This document shows positions 18,620-27,824 of a DNA stretch of 64,000 nt, piece by piece. Origin of the DNA: Saccharofermentans sp. (GTDB lineage: Bacteria > Bacillota > Clostridia > Saccharofermentanales > Saccharofermentanaceae); NCBI GenBank assembly GCA_024692235.1, contig JAILMW010000007.1, positions 1 through 64,000 on the forward strand, read 5' to 3'. The number at the start of each line of letters is the position of its first letter. Position 1 is the first letter of the stretch. A program made the position numbers and the translations under genes. Under the pieces are notes generated by a model, which saw only the letters and a program-made list of their open reading frames with translations, searched no databases and had not been told where the DNA came from.

Positions 18620-19555
18620 ATGGCTATTACAGCACAGCAGGTTAAGGAACTCCGCGAGCTTACAGATTGCGGAATCATGGATTGTAAGAAGGCCCTTACT
18701 GAGGCTAACGGTGATATCGAGAAGGCTAAGGCTTGGCTTCGTGAGAAGGGTATGGCTAAGGCTGAGAAGAAGTCCAGCAGAGTTGCTGCTGAGGGACAGG
18801 TTGCTTCCTTCATCACAGACGATGCTAAGTACGGCGTACTCGTTGAAGTAAACGTTGAGACAGACTTCGCTGCTGCTACACCTAAGTTCAAGGCTTTCGT
18901 TGATGCTATCGGTGCTCAGATCATGGCTACAAAGCCCGCTGATGTTGAGGCTCTTAAGGCTTCTGCTATGTATAACGATGCTTCTAAGACTGTTGAGGTC
19001 TTCACTAAGGAAGCTATCGCTGACGTAAGTGAGAACATCACAGTAAGAAGATTCGCAGCTTACGATGCTGCTAACGGAGCTGTTGCTTCCTACATTCACG
19101 CAGGCGGCAAGGTTGGCGTTATCACAGAGTTCGCTCTTGCAGACGCTTCCAAGGCTTCTTCTGATGTATTCAAGACAGTTGCTAAGGATATCGGAATGCA
19201 GATCGCTGCTTCCAATCCTAACTGGGTAGTTGAGTCTGAGGTTCCTCAGGCTGAGCTCGATAAGGAGACAGAGATCATCACAAAGAAGGCTCTTGAAGAG
19301 GGCAAGCCCGAGAAGATCATCGCTGATCGTATCGTTCCCGGCCAGATCAAGAACTTCTATAAGCTCAATGTTCTTGTTGATCAGGAGTATGTAAAGGATG
19401 ATTCCATCACAGTAGCTCAGTACCTTGCTAATGCTTCCAAGGAGCTTGGCACAGAGATCTCCGTAGTTCGTTTCACAAGATTCGGACTCGGTGAGGGTAT
19501 CGAGAAGAAGGAAGATGACTTCGCTGCTGAGGTTATGAAGCAGGCTGGTCTCTGA
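18620..19555 (+). CDS. tsf: Translation elongation factor Ts
   Basis: A 311-residue guanine-nucleotide exchange factor for EF-Tu. The N-terminal UBA-like domain contains VKELRELTDCGIMDCKKAL and the core contains VEVNVETDFAA. The TDCG version of the usual T-G-A-G stretch is a minor variant. A strong AGGAGG precedes the ATG. Codon use is extremely biased (AAG, GAG, GCT), as expected for a highly expressed gene. It ends the rpsB-tsf operon at a clear terminator. Confidence 0.97.
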   Translation: MAITAQQVKELRELTDCGIMDCKKALTEANGDIEKAKAWLREKGMAKAEKKSSRVAAEGQVASFITDDAKYGVLVEVNVETDFAAATPKFKAFVDAIGAQIMATKPADVEALKASAMYNDASKTVEVFTKEAIADVSENITVRRFAAYDAANGAVASYIHAGGKVGVITEFALADASKASSDVFKTVAKDIGMQIAASNPNWVVESEVPQAELDKETEIITKKALEEGKPEKIIADRIVPGQIKNFYKLNVLVDQEYVKDDSITVAQYLANASKELGTEISVVRFTRFGLGEGIEKKEDDFAAEVMKQAGL

Positions 19556-19578
19556 TAATCAGATACAAGAAATAACTA

Positions 19579-19612
19579 AGAGGTTGTCACTTATGTGGCA
19601 ACCTCTTTCTTT
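19579..19612 (+). terminator. Terminator of rpsB-tsf
   Basis: AGAGGTTGTCAC pairs with GTGGCAACCTCT around a 4-base loop, followed by TTCTTT. Confidence 0.85.
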
Positions 19613-19650
19613 ATGGATAAAATATGGTTATAGGTCAGCTTCGTGTTTGT

Positions 19651-19682
19651 TATAAAGAAACACCTTTCCGAATGGAAAGGTG
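19651..19682 (-). terminator. Terminator of the small YfaP-like membrane protein gene
   Basis: On the minus strand CACCTTTCC and GGAAAGGTG form a 9-base stem with a 4-base loop, followed by TTTCTTTATA. Confidence 0.75.
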
Positions 19683-19712
19683 CCTTTGAATGATCTAATG
19701 CAATTGATGTTA

Positions 19713-20489
19713 TCAGTAACCGAATGTGATTATATCGATATCGGTTCCGGTACCGTCGATATGTCCTTCGTAAAGCCTTGATACTCCGCCAACAGTAACT
19801 CTTACAAGATAACCCGTATATCCGTCGTTACGATCTGTGAAGTCTTCGATCCATACATGGTACTCTCCGGATTGAGGATCAGCAAAATAGATATTCTCAA
19901 CCGGTGAATCCATCATGACTTCAGCATTGGCATCAACGTCCAAAGTGCCTCCGCCGACATTTCTGTTACCGTAATAAAGTTCTCCGCTGGGAGTAGATAC
20001 GTGAAGATCCACGTCATCGGAGTTGTACCAGATGAGTGATATCGTGATCTCACCGGTGCCTGCGCCTTGCTGGTCAAGAGCCGCGTCAAGATCAGACTCT
20101 CCCGGCATTATGATTCCGCCATTGGCAGCAGCTCCGCCTGAATGTCTGTCATCGTCGTCGTCATCATCATCGTCATCGTCGTCATCACGATCGCGGTCAC
20201 GTTTCTCTGTTTTGGGTGCATTACGATCCTGAAAGAGCTTGCCGTTCTTGGGAAGATCGTGTGTAAAGAAGAACAGCCCCAAGAGTATCAATATAGTAGC
20301 AAATACTGCTACTAGAGGAATGATGACTCCTGCAATGTTCCTGTCTTTCTCAGGTTCTTCATAATTTACCTTACGAACAGGCTCGGGTTCTTTCTTTATC
20401 TCGGGAATAGGCTTAGGTTCGTAAGGCTTCTGGTCGAAGAACTTGGAACCTGATCCGTTTAAAGGATCACTATTTTGATTAAATGACAT
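19713..20489 (-). CDS. Membrane protein with one YfaP/DUF2135-like domain
   Basis: A 258-residue protein with GGAGG just before its ATG. Residues 1-50 are a Pro/Lys/Glu-rich cytoplasmic stretch. A single membrane helix follows at about 55-78 (AGVIIPLVAVFATILILLG). A run of 13 Asp residues lies at about 101-113. The extracellular domain at about 138-258 has DVDLHVSTPSGELYYGNR, GGTLDVDANA, ENIYF and GEYHVWIEDF. This resembles the YfaP/DUF2135 fold, a beta-sandwich with possible metal or carbohydrate binding. The same domain occurs five times in the adjacent large protein. Function unknown; a cell-surface role is inferred. Confidence 0.75.
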   Translation of the reverse strand: MSFNQNSDPLNGSGSKFFDQKPYEPKPIPEIKKEPEPVRKVNYEEPEKDRNIAGVIIPLVAVFATILILLGLFFFTHDLPKNGKLFQDRNAPKTEKRDRDRDDDDDDDDDDDDDRHSGGAAANGGIIMPGESDLDAALDQQGAGTGEITISLIWYNSDDVDLHVSTPSGELYYGNRNVGGGTLDVDANAEVMMDSPVENIYFADPQSGEYHVWIEDFTDRNDGYTGYLVRVTVGGVSRLYEGHIDGTGTDIDIITFGY

Positions 20490-20511
20490 AACTATCCTCC
20501 ATATTCAATGT

Positions 20512-20541
20512 ATTATAAATATATATTTATTGTTTTTTCAA
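20512..20541 (-). promoter_or_regulatory. Promoter of the small YfaP-like gene
   Basis: On the minus strand TTGAAA (20541-20536) and TATAAT (20517-20512) are 18 bases apart, about 23 bases before the start codon. Confidence 0.55.
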
Positions 20542-20633
20542 ACCTTTATTGGCATATTTGAAAGAAAATATATCTTTCTGTATCTATAGACGGATAATTA
20601 TGTTCTTGGTTTTATATATTCGAACGGCATATT

Positions 20634-20667
20634 AAAAGAGCCGACGCTTCATTTTGCATCGGCTCTA
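20634..20667 (-). terminator. Terminator of the large YfaP-repeat gene
   Basis: On the minus strand AGAGCCGATGC pairs with GCGTCGGCTCT (one mismatch), followed by TTTT. Confidence 0.85.
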
Positions 20668-20690
20668 TAGTAATTCTTTTTGACAATTGA

Positions 20691-23600
20691 TCATCCGTAA
20701 TTAAATGAGATGATATCGACCCTTGTATCTGTTCCGTCGATGGTTCCTGTAAAGGTCTGTGACTGATCTCCTACGGTTACCCTGACTATATAATTAGTCG
20801 CACCATCAGATCTGTCGTTATAATCTTCTATCCAGACTGTATATGTACCTCCGGCCGGAACTGAGAAATAGATGTTCTCAACAGGATTATCCATCATATT
20901 GGAAGATGTATTTGCATCGATGTCCAGTTCTCCTCCGCCTACGGATCTGTTGCCATAGTAGATCTCAGATCCATCAGGGGTCATGATATGAAGATCTACA
21001 TCATCCGTAGAATCCCAGAGAAGGGATACTGTTATCTCTCCGGTTCCTGCATTAAGATCGTTCAGTACATCATCCATTGTGGATTCGTCAGGTCCTGCAG
21101 TATCACCTGTAGAGCCTCCGTATTCAAATGTGATGATATCGATCCTGGTACCCGTACCGTCGATAGTACCTTCGAAAGTCTGGGACTGTCCGCCTACCGT
21201 GACACGTACGATATAGCTGGTAGTACCGTCTGTTCTGTCTGAATAGTCATTGATCCATACGGAGTATGTACCTGCAGCAGGGGTGGGGAAGAAGATATTT
21301 TCAACAGGATTATCCATCATGTTGCCGCCTGCATTAGCATCGATATCGAGTTCGCCGCCTCCGGCGGATCTGTTGCCGTAGTAGATCTCTGATCCGTCAG
21401 GTGTTGAGATATGAAGATCAACGTCATCCGTTGAATCCCACAGAAGTGATACGGTTATCTCTCCGGTTCCTGCATTAAGTTCATTCAGTACATCGTCCAT
21501 CGTTGACTCGTCGATACCGCCTGAGTACTCAAAGCCGAGAACCTCAATTACTGTACCGGTGGAATCTATAGTTCCTGTGAATACCTGTGATTCTCCGTTC
21601 ACGGTGATCCTTATCATGAAGTTGGTCGTAAAGTCTGACCTGTCTTCATAATCATTTATGTAGATCCAGTATTCGCCGTTATAAGGATCCGTGAAGTAGA
21701 CGTTCTCGACGGGCTCATCCATCATATTTGAGGATGTGTTCGCATCTATGTCCAAATATCCGTTCTGGGCAGTTCTGTTGTTGTAGTAGATCTCCGTTCC
21801 GTCAGGTGTGAAAATGTGGAGATCAAGATCATCCGCACTGTCCCAGATAAGTGAGATCGTGATATCTCCGCTTCCTGCGCTAAGAGCAGAGAGTCTTGCA
21901 TCGAGTGCTTCTTCGCTCAAGACTCCGTCAACGGCACCTTCTACGATGTAATCCCATTCAATATAGAATCCTGAATGATACTCTACATCGTCGAAGTAGG
22001 TAAATCCCCATTGCATGTCGTTGTACATGAAGCCGTAGAGGTTTTCCTCTCCGTAATTATCGGGTTGTACATCGCAGATATTGGTGTAACTTACAGGCTC
22101 TCCCGTGATCCATCCGAAGTCCGTGGTGTTGTTTACAAGACCGATCCATCCGTATGTATTAGGGAACCTTGTCGCGATGAACTGCTGTTCTGCTTCGTCA
22201 CTGATAGCAACAAGGTGACCGCCCAGTGATTCTGCGAAGCATCTGGCCTGAAGCCAAGTAGCCTGTGTGCTGATGTAGGAATAAGTATGATCTACGTAAG
22301 AGGACTGCATAAGAGAAGAAGCATCCCCATAGTCGAACTCAAGGATATCTATGCATGTTCCGGTTCCGTCGATAGTACCTGTAAAGGTCTGTGTCTGATC
22401 TCCGATGGTGACCATGACGAGATAACTTGTAGTCCAGTCTTCAGATCTCTCATTATAGTCGTTTATGTAGATGTAGTAATGACCGTTGGAGGGAAGAGCA
22501 AAGTAGCAATTTTCAATCGGCTCCATAGTAAGGTCATATCCTGCGTTAGCATCGTAGTCGAGGATACCGCCGCCTGCGGTCTTATTGCCATAGTAGATAT
22601 GCTCATCGGACGGTGTCACGATATGAAGGTCAAGGTCGTCCCAGGAATCCCACATAAGTGATACAGTTATGTCTCCGACTCCGGCATTAGCTTCATCAAG
22701 AAGATATATGATCGTCTCTTCGCTTACTATAGTCTGTGTATAGACGGTAGTAGTGCTTGTATATTCCCATTCCTCGATCACTTCTTCGTAACCTGTACCG
22801 TCGATATAACCGTCGTATTCTTCGACCTCGTCACCGATCTGGACACGGACGATATAGTAAGTGGATGTCTCGGGTGTCCTGTCACGATAATCTCTGACGA
22901 GTATCTGATAATCACCGCCAATAGGGACAGGGAAGTAGATATTCTCGACGGGGAAGTCCGCCAGATCGTATGAACTTGCATTCATGTCGATATCCAGCGT
23001 TCCGCCGTCAGCTGTCCTGTTGCCGTAGTAGATCCTGTTGCCGTTAGGTGTAATAACATGAAGATCAAGGTCATCGTATGTGCTCCAGATAAGAGATACG
23101 GTTATCTCACCGACTCCTGCATTCAGGATCTCAGTCTGTTCGGTAAGTGTCTCGGATGTTATCTCTATCTCGGTCTCTTCGATAGTTATCTCTTCGTGCA
23201 TTATGGTCTCTCGTGCGACCGTAATGTCCATTGCACCGATCGCCGGTATCCATTCAACGATAGATACACTTATAGGATCAGGTACAATATCACCCTGATC
23301 AACATCGGGAGGATCGAACAGACCGTCTTCGTCCTTATCGCCTCTGGTGATCGTATATCCGCCGACACCGTCGATTATGTACCAGGACGTGAAGCTGGTG
23401 CTGTGGAAAGTCATGCTGACTTCCTCGGTAGTACTTGTATGAGTGGATATGGATATAGTTGAACTGCCGGATGTCGTGTAGCTGTTCATCTCTTCTTCGC
23501 TTATCGTGATGCTGTTGGTGCTGCTCATTACGAAGGTGCTGGAAGAAGAGCTTACATCTACGAGTATATCCGTATTTTCGATAGTAGTAGTTCCGGGCTT

Positions 23601-24476
23601 AGGCTCGGTTGATATCTGGTGGAGACTTCTGGGTTCACCGTTAAGAGTATAAGTGTTGTCTCCGTCTATTACGCCTCCGGAAAGTATTACTGTATTAGAG
23701 AAACATACGGAGGTCTGTTCTACTACCGTGTACCATTCTTCATAATCCGTCGATGTACCGTTATAGATACCCTGAAGCTGTTCGATCTTAGTCTCGGCAA
23801 CCGTTACATCTCGTGTTACATGCTCTGAAAGGATCGTACACTGTCCGATGCTCTCTTCAGGTGTCATAATGTCACTCGGATCATCACTGTCAGCTGCATA
23901 GAGCGTACGGCCGAAGATGAGATCGCGCCAAAATGAGCCTGCATTTGAAGCGGAAAGTGCCTTGATATCATCTGAATCTTCCAGATCTTCTGCCATGTCC
24001 GCGAGATCTTCAGATACTTTTCCTGTAGCTTCCCATGCAGCAAGACATTCATTAAAGAGTGCTTCTGTCTCTTCGGGATCGGCGGTAGCAAGATCTGTCT
24101 CCAGCAGTCTCTCGGTCAATACCCTGGCATAAAGATAGCTTTGAGCCGTAAGGGAGGTCATGTCACAAAGATCACCGTAGTAATCCTTTACTTTAGCTTT
24201 CCTTGTCTTTGTGTTCGTATTCATGAAGATGATCCCGCCGACGATCGACAGGATGACGACTACGGCTGCAGCGGGAATTGCTATAAGAGCTATCTTCTTT
24301 TTGCTCTCGCCGGTCTTAGATGCCTTTCGGGCAGCTTTGTCATTTTTCTTCTTCTCAGGGGGTGGTGTCGTGTCAGGAGCGGACTTAGCAGGTGTGTCGG
24401 AAATGACTTCTGCTCCGCAGCTCTCACAGAACTTTGCTCCGTCTTCTATCGGTGTTCCGCAGTTCTTACAAATCAT
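20691..24476 (-). CDS. Zinc-ribbon membrane protein with five YfaP-like domains and a C-type-lectin-like domain
   Basis: A 1,261-residue protein. ATG 24476 has AGGAGG upstream and begins with a four-Cys zinc ribbon (ICKNCG...FCESCGAE), as in DUF4366/zinc-ribbon anchored proteins. A Lys-rich stretch and one membrane helix follow (about 62-85, IALIAIPAAAVVVILSIVGG). Residues 90-440 are mostly polar and Ser/Thr-rich. Five copies of a DLDLHxxTPxGxxIYYGN...ENxYF domain sit at about 449-568, 595-718, 865-985, 1000-1125 and 1140-1261. A C-type-lectin-like domain lies between copies 2 and 3 (about 725-848; AESLGGHLVAISDEAEQQF, WIGL). The last two copies are almost identical. Likely a surface-exposed binding protein; the ligand is unknown. 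Confidence 0.8.
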   Translation of the reverse strand: MICKNCGTPIEDGAKFCESCGAEVISDTPAKSAPDTTPPPEKKKNDKAARKASKTGESKKKIALIAIPAAAVVVILSIVGGIIFMNTNTKTRKAKVKDYYGDLCDMTSLTAQSYLYARVLTERLLETDLATADPEETEALFNECLAAWEATGKVSEDLADMAEDLEDSDDIKALSASNAGSFWRDLIFGRTLYAADSDDPSDIMTPEESIGQCTILSEHVTRDVTVAETKIEQLQGIYNGTSTDYEEWYTVVEQTSVCFSNTVILSGGVIDGDNTYTLNGEPRSLHQISTEPKPGTTTIENTDILVDVSSSSSTFVMSSTNSITISEEEMNSYTTSGSSTISISTHTSTTEEVSMTFHSTSFTSWYIIDGVGGYTITRGDKDEDGLFDPPDVDQGDIVPDPISVSIVEWIPAIGAMDITVARETIMHEEITIEETEIEITSETLTEQTEILNAGVGEITVSLIWSTYDDLDLHVITPNGNRIYYGNRTADGGTLDIDMNASSYDLADFPVENIYFPVPIGGDYQILVRDYRDRTPETSTYYIVRVQIGDEVEEYDGYIDGTGYEEVIEEWEYTSTTTVYTQTIVSEETIIYLLDEANAGVGDITVSLMWDSWDDLDLHIVTPSDEHIYYGNKTAGGGILDYDANAGYDLTMEPIENCYFALPSNGHYYIYINDYNERSEDWTTSYLVMVTIGDQTQTFTGTIDGTGTCIDILEFDYGDASSLMQSSYVDHTYSYISTQATWLQARCFAESLGGHLVAISDEAEQQFIATRFPNTYGWIGLVNNTTDFGWITGEPVSYTNICDVQPDNYGEENLYGFMYNDMQWGFTYFDDVEYHSGFYIEWDYIVEGAVDGVLSEEALDARLSALSAGSGDITISLIWDSADDLDLHIFTPDGTEIYYNNRTAQNGYLDIDANTSSNMMDEPVENVYFTDPYNGEYWIYINDYEDRSDFTTNFMIRITVNGESQVFTGTIDSTGTVIEVLGFEYSGGIDESTMDDVLNELNAGTGEITVSLLWDSTDDVDLHISTPDGSEIYYGNRSAGGGELDIDANAGGNMMDNPVENIFFPTPAAGTYSVWINDYSDRTDGTTSYIVRVTVGGQSQTFEGTIDGTGTRIDIITFEYGGSTGDTAGPDESTMDDVLNDLNAGTGEITVSLLWDSTDDVDLHIMTPDGSEIYYGNRSVGGGELDIDANTSSNMMDNPVENIYFSVPAGGTYTVWIEDYNDRSDGATNYIVRVTVGDQSQTFTGTIDGTDTRVDIISFNYG
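20694..21486. repeat. Tandem near-identical domain-coding repeats
   Basis: The segments at about 20694-21063 and 21117-21486 encode the fourth and fifth YfaP-like domains of the large membrane protein. The domains are nearly identical at protein level over about 120 residues (for example TGEITVSLLWDSTDDVDLHI in both). This implies recent duplication or gene conversion. Confidence 0.75.
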
Positions 24477-24790
24477 ATGATACCTCCTCTCATAAAAGGG
24501 CGGGGGATTGCTTATACTTCGATTATAGTTATCGAATGTGTACATATTATTAATGGAGTGAGAGCAAGATAAGAATACTAAGCAGTCCATTATGAGCGCG
24601 AGTTTTATATCGTTTCCTCGAAATGCTCTTAAATTGCATTTTTAGTCGGAATAAGCGTGATATCCATGAAATTAGGTTTCCTTTGCCTGACTTCTGCCTA
24701 ATATACCTCTTGTTGCGATATACTACGTGTGACATAGTATTGCGGGTTCGAATCAAATAAATGTTGAAAGAAGTTAAAAGAGGTTTTGAA
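24477..24790. other. Intergenic region between divergent genes
   Basis: These 314 bases hold the AGGAGG site and a TATAAT box (24527-24522 on the minus strand) for the large YfaP-repeat gene, and a candidate promoter for the CPBP gene at 24713-24740. I see no RNA gene or coding frame between about 24560 and 24700. Confidence 0.5.
24713..24740 (+). promoter_or_regulatory. Candidate promoter with inverted repeat, CPBP gene
   Basis: TTGCGA (24713-24718) and TAGTAT (24735-24740) are 16 bases apart. ATACTA (24720-24725) and TAGTAT form an inverted repeat that overlaps the -10, so a repressor could bind here. Confidence 0.35.
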
Positions 24791-25615
24791 ATGGACAAGA
24801 AAATCAGTTGGATCAAATGTATAGCCGCGATAATATGCGCAGGGGTGATAAGTACTGCTTCAAATTTCCTGTCTTGGCTGGTGCCACAGGGCGGAATGGA
24901 TGATAACATGTATGGCTTCTTAACGTATCTTGTAACAGGATCTGTCCAGGCGATAGGCTTGATATTGCTTTTATGCCTGTTCAAGAGGAAGGATGTATTT
25001 GCTAACAAACCCACCGGCAGTTTTAGTAAGGGTATAGTGCTTGGTATCGTTCTTATAGTTTACGCTGCGTATATGCTTGTAAGTAACCTCATCTCCTGCA
25101 TAAGAGAAAATGGTACTCCCGGCATGTCTCCTGTTTTTATGACTATCTACATTGTCGGTATCTTTATGGGCGCAGGCATCGGAGAAGAGTTTATCTTCAG
25201 AGGTATATTCATGAATTTCATAAGAAGCGCGGCAGGCAATCGTACAAGGAAAGGACTTCTTATCGGTATGACAGTATCTTCCGTATGCTTCGGACTCGTG
25301 CATCTTGCTAATCTGCAGGACAGTGCGGATGTTGTCGGTACTATAGGTCAGGTCATATATGCCGTAGGTATCGGATTCTATCTTGCCGCGATATACGCAA
25401 GGACTAAGAATATCTGGTTCAATGTTGTCCTTCATTTCTTTGTTGATATCTCAGCTCTTTTTAATACTTTATTTACGAGCAGCGAAGTATCAGTAAGCGA
25501 GGTGATAGGCGGAGATCCTTCTCAGGTAATAATAAGATCGATCCTTCTTGGAGCGGTATTCTGGGCTATGGGCCTGTTCATGGTAAGAAAGCGCAAGATG
25601 CCGGAACTTGCTTAA
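24791..25615 (+). CDS. CPBP family intramembrane metalloprotease
   Basis: A 274-residue polytopic membrane protein. ATG 24791 is chosen because AGAGG lies 7 bases upstream; the earlier ATG at 24761 has no ribosome site. The CPBP (Abi/CAAX protease-like) motifs are present: [13 protein letters not shown] (EExxxR), then FGLVHLAN and VVLHFFVD, each with a membrane-embedded His. Family members process prenylated proteins or bacteriocin-related peptides. No bacteriocin gene is next to it, so the substrate is unknown. A terminator follows and it appears monocistronic. Confidence 0.85.
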   Translation: MDKKISWIKCIAAIICAGVISTASNFLSWLVPQGGMDDNMYGFLTYLVTGSVQAIGLILLLCLFKRKDVFANKPTGSFSKGIVLGIVLIVYAAYMLVSNLISCIRENGTPGMSPVFMTIYIVGIFMGAGIGEEFIFRGIFMNFIRSAAGNRTRKGLLIGMTVSSVCFGLVHLANLQDSADVVGTIGQVIYAVGIGFYLAAIYARTKNIWFNVVLHFFVDISALFNTLFTSSEVSVSEVIGGDPSQVIIRSILLGAVFWAMGLFMVRKRKMPELA

Positions 25616-25639
25616 AGTAATAGGTCTTGTGATCAGATT

Positions 25640-25675
25640 ACCCGCAGGTGATGTCATATCCTGCGGGTCTTTATA
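25640..25675 (+). terminator. Terminator of the CPBP gene
   Basis: ACCCGCAGG pairs with CCTGCGGGT around an 11-base loop, followed by CTTTATAT. Confidence 0.75.
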
Positions 25676-25748
25676 TATCCAAATTTGTCCTTTTATTATA
25701 GTGAGTTTACAGATAAAATATACACAGTTAAATTTTGGAGGTTATTCA

Positions 25749-26456
25749 ATGAGTGATGTGAAATATAAGAGGATCCTGCTCAAGCTGTCCGGTGAGGCAC
25801 TGGCAGGTGATAAGAAGGTCGGTATCGATGATGAAGTTGTAAGAGAGATCACCTCCAAGGTAAAAGAAGTATCAGATCTTGGCGTTGAAGTTGCTATCGT
25901 TGTAGGCGGCGGTAACTTCTGGCGAGGAAGATCTTCCGAGAAGATGGACAGGGTAACGGCAGACCATATGGGAATGCTCGCTACGATGATGAACGCTCTT
26001 GCTCTTTCCGATGCTCTTGAGCAGCACGGAGCTGTAACAAGAGTACTCTCTGCTGTAGAGATCCGTCAGATGGCTGAGCCTTATATCAGAAAGAGGGCCG
26101 TAAGACACTTGGAGAAGGGAAGGATCGTCATCTTCGCCTGCGGTACCGGTAACCCTTATTTCTCAACTGATACGGGTGCTGCACTTCGTGCTACCGAGAT
26201 CGGCGCAGATGTCTTCATGAAGGCAACGATGGTAGACGGCGTATACGATAAGGACCCTCATATTTATCCTGACGCAGTAAGATACGAGAAGGTATCTCAC
26301 GATGAGGTATTAAAGTCCAATCTTAAGGTAATGGATGCAACAGCTGCAGCTCTTTGCCGCGATAACCACACTAAGATCCTCGTTTTCTCCATGGAAGATC
26401 CCGATAATATCGTAAAGATAGTAAAGGGCGCTAACCTTGGTACAATAGTAGAGTAA
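25749..26456 (+). CDS. pyrH: UMP kinase
   Basis: A 235-residue amino-acid-kinase-fold enzyme that makes UDP from UMP in the cytoplasm. ATG 25749 follows GGAGG at normal spacing and gives the family start [20 protein letters not shown]; the frame is open further upstream but that part is not family-like. [26 protein letters not shown] and the C-terminal VDGVYDKDP are typical. It heads the pyrH-frr-uppS-cdsA-dxr-rseP operon, a classic Firmicute order. Confidence 0.96.
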   Translation: MSDVKYKRILLKLSGEALAGDKKVGIDDEVVREITSKVKEVSDLGVEVAIVVGGGNFWRGRSSEKMDRVTADHMGMLATMMNALALSDALEQHGAVTRVLSAVEIRQMAEPYIRKRAVRHLEKGRIVIFACGTGNPYFSTDTGAALRATEIGADVFMKATMVDGVYDKDPHIYPDAVRYEKVSHDEVLKSNLKVMDATAAALCRDNHTKILVFSMEDPDNIVKIVKGANLGTIVE

Positions 26457-26488
26457 TAAGCATTTCGAACATAGAAAGGGGAATTAAC

Positions 26489-27055
26489 ATGATAGAGATA
26501 ACAAAGCAGGATTACGATGTAGTAGAAGACAAGATGAAGAAGGCTATCTCCAATCTTCAGGAGAACCTTAATGCAATTCGTGCAGGAAGAGCTAACCCCC
26601 ATGTACTGGACAGGATCACCGTTGATTATTACGGCGCTCCCTCTCCTTTGCAGGCAGTAGCAAATATCCAGGTACCTGAGGCAAGAATGATCACACTTGC
26701 TCCCTGGGATCCTTCAATGCTCAAGGAGATCGAGAAGGCTATCATGGCTTCAGACCTCGGTATCACACCTTCCAACGACGGTAAGATCATAAGGCTTATG
26801 TTCCCCATCCTTACAGAGGAGAGACGTAAGGAATTGGTTAAGCAGGTCAAGACATACGGTGAAGAGTGCAAGGTCGCTATCCGTAACATCAGAAGAGATA
26901 ATATCGATAAGATGAGAGCTGCTAACAAGAAGAAGGAGATCACTGATGATGTTCTCGGCGAGTATGAGGACAAGATCCAGAAGATCACCGATAAGTTCAC
27001 TAAGGAAGTTGATTCCACTTGTGATAATAAAGAGAAGGAATTGATGGAAATCTGA
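26489..27055 (+). CDS. frr: Ribosome recycling factor
   Basis: A 188-residue factor that splits post-termination ribosomes together with EF-G. The segments NLNAIRAGRANPHVLDRI, APSPLQAVANIQVPEARMI and the C-terminal helical bundle with RRDNIDKMRAANKKKEITDD are typical. AAAGGGG precedes the ATG. It lies 32 bases after pyrH and 3 bases before uppS. Confidence 0.97.
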   Translation: MIEITKQDYDVVEDKMKKAISNLQENLNAIRAGRANPHVLDRITVDYYGAPSPLQAVANIQVPEARMITLAPWDPSMLKEIEKAIMASDLGITPSNDGKIIRLMFPILTEERRKELVKQVKTYGEECKVAIRNIRRDNIDKMRAANKKKEITDDVLGEYEDKIQKITDKFTKEVDSTCDNKEKELMEI

Positions 27056-27058
27056 TAG

Positions 27059-27820
27059 ATGGCTATCCTCGGACAAAAGAAGAAGACTTACGATACTACG
27101 GGACTTAAGGTCCCGGTATCTTTGGGCGTAATAATGGACGGTAACGGCAGATGGGCCAAGAAGCGTCTCCTTCCCAGGAGCGCAGGTCACAGGGCCGGAG
27201 CCGAGAATCTTAAGGAACTCTGTACCAACTGCGGTAATTACGGAGTCAAGTATCTTACGGTATACGCATTTTCTACCGAGAACTGGTCTCGTCCCGATGA
27301 TGAAGTGCATCAGTTGATGGAGCTTTTTGTCGAGTTCTGGGAAAGATATGATCCCGAACTTGAGAAAGAAGGTATCAGGGTGCGCTTTACCGGTGATATC
27401 GACTCTCTTCCCGACAATATAAAGGAAGTATGCCGAAGAGGTGAGGAGAGATCCAAGAACAGGACCAAGATGCAGCTTATCGTTGCATTTAACTACGGCG
27501 GGAGACGAGAGATCGAGAATGCATGCCGTAGGATAGCTATGGATGTTAAGGAAGGTAAGATCGCTCCCGAAGATATTACGGAGCAGATGATATCGGATAA
27601 TATGTATATGCCCGATGTTCCTGATCCCGAGCTTATTATTCGCCCCAGCGGCGAGCTTCGTCTGTCTAATTTCCTTCTGTGGGAATCGGCTTATTCAGAG
27701 CTTTGGACTTCAGAATGCCTCTGGCCTGACTTCGGTTATGATGAGCTTACTCAGGCTTTCAGGGATTTTGCAGGAAGAGACAGAAGATTCGGCGGGCTGA
27801 GTAAGAATAAGGAGTCATGA
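27059..27820 (+). CDS. uppS: Isoprenyl transferase (undecaprenyl diphosphate synthase)
   Basis: A 253-residue cis-prenyltransferase that condenses isopentenyl diphosphates onto farnesyl diphosphate to make the C55 lipid carrier for peptidoglycan. The catalytic motif VIMDGNGRWAKKR lies near residue 22. YAFSTENWSRP and RPSGELRLSNFLLWESAYSE follow in family order. It uses the products of IspH and Dxr, both encoded in this window. It starts 3 bases after frr and 4 bases before cdsA. Confidence 0.95.
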   Translation: MAILGQKKKTYDTTGLKVPVSLGVIMDGNGRWAKKRLLPRSAGHRAGAENLKELCTNCGNYGVKYLTVYAFSTENWSRPDDEVHQLMELFVEFWERYDPELEKEGIRVRFTGDIDSLPDNIKEVCRRGEERSKNRTKMQLIVAFNYGGRREIENACRRIAMDVKEGKIAPEDITEQMISDNMYMPDVPDPELIIRPSGELRLSNFLLWESAYSELWTSECLWPDFGYDELTQAFRDFAGRDRRFGGLSKNKES

Positions 27821-27824
27821 TCAG

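Noticed and set aside
25608..25748. N-terminal extension of pyrH
   Set aside because: It would span the CPBP terminator, and the family start follows GGAGG at 25749.
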